Positions 63,997 through 64,000 of a stretch of 64,000 nucleotides of DNA are shown here, one piece after another. Numbering within the stretch: the first letter of the stretch is position 1; each line of letters starts with the position of its first letter. The notes below the pieces were generated by a model that was given only the letters and a program-made list of their open reading frames with translations, made no database searches and was not told the origin of the DNA. Both the position numbers and the translations under genes were made by a program. Origin of the DNA: Streptomyces sp. f51 (GTDB lineage: Bacteria; Actinomycetota; Actinomycetes; Streptomycetales; Streptomycetaceae); NCBI RefSeq assembly GCF_037940415.1, contig NZ_CP149798.1, forward strand, positions 2,414,501 to 2,478,500, written 5' to 3'.

Positions 63997-64000
63997 CGTC
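63993..64000 (+). CDS. Start of the next operon gene, truncated by the window end
   Basis: ATGACGTC begins at 63993, overlapping the csnH stop codon by ATGA. Only the first two codons are visible. By analogy with the csn operon it is expected to encode a sugar kinase (CsnK), but nothing in the visible bases shows it. Confidence 0.4.

Overview
The window is high-GC actinobacterial chromosome, almost certainly Streptomyces. The evidence is the strong third-position GC, frequent GTG starts, GGAGG-type ribosome sites, mycothiol-era and Tat-exported proteins, and a gene order (clpX-clpP2-clpP1-tig ... pepN ... asd ... malQ ... csnR operon) that from memory matches the S. coelicolor SCO2617-SCO2662 segment. 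No phage, insertion sequence, CRISPR array or biosynthetic cluster was seen. It is a core-type region with some accessory genes and several minisatellites.

Layout. 1-1.2 kb: the end of a membrane protein and a small secreted Cys protein. 1.3-6.1 kb: the protein quality-control block on the minus strand (clpX, clpP2, clpP1, trigger factor) with a ClgR-type box upstream of clpP1. 6.2-6.6 kb: tRNA-Pro(TGG) and tRNA-Gly(TCC). 6.8-13.7 kb: a small membrane protein, acyltransferase, HD protein, PP2C phosphatase, Eis-type acetyltransferase, endonuclease VIII-like glycosylase and RpiB. 13.9-16.2 kb: an amino-acid permease and BioY. 16.5-23.6 kb: a sulfur-scavenging locus with two short Cys leader peptides, a ROK regulator between them, and a tightly coupled operon of sulfonate-type ABC transporter, flavin monooxygenase and TauD-like dioxygenase. 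23.7-31.4 kb: phosphatase, zinc ribbon, DsbA-fold protein, PepN, AbiEi-like protein, isochorismatase-fold hydrolase and a secreted serine hydrolase. 31.5-41.9 kb: metallophosphoesterase, PNPOx/VOC/CGNR locus, large subtilase, sigma factor with membrane partner, and Asd. 42-51.6 kb: a second PepN, DUF1203, MalQ with a coupled small gene, and a secreted GH84-like enzyme. 51.8-57.9 kb: a PadR-ABC operon, HNH nuclease, MscS channel and a secreted protein. 58-64 kb: the csnR-type operon for amino-sugar oligosaccharide uptake, running off the end.

How they work together. ClpX unfolds substrates for the ClpP1P2 peptidase while trigger factor folds nascent chains; PepN enzymes finish peptide degradation. 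In the sulfur locus the transporter imports organosulfonates, the two oxygenases release sulfite, and the leader peptide ending in two Cys codons would couple expression to cysteine supply. In the csn operon a ROK repressor, with a perfect palindrome just after its own promoter, would control a binding protein, two permeases and a GH4 glycosidase. Most convergent gene pairs are separated by long perfect hairpins.

The most interesting signals are the paired leader peptides around the ROK gene at 16.5-18.1 kb, the GH84-like enzyme with an altered catalytic Asp pair, and the 38-bp, 30-bp and 9-bp tandem repeats at gene ends.
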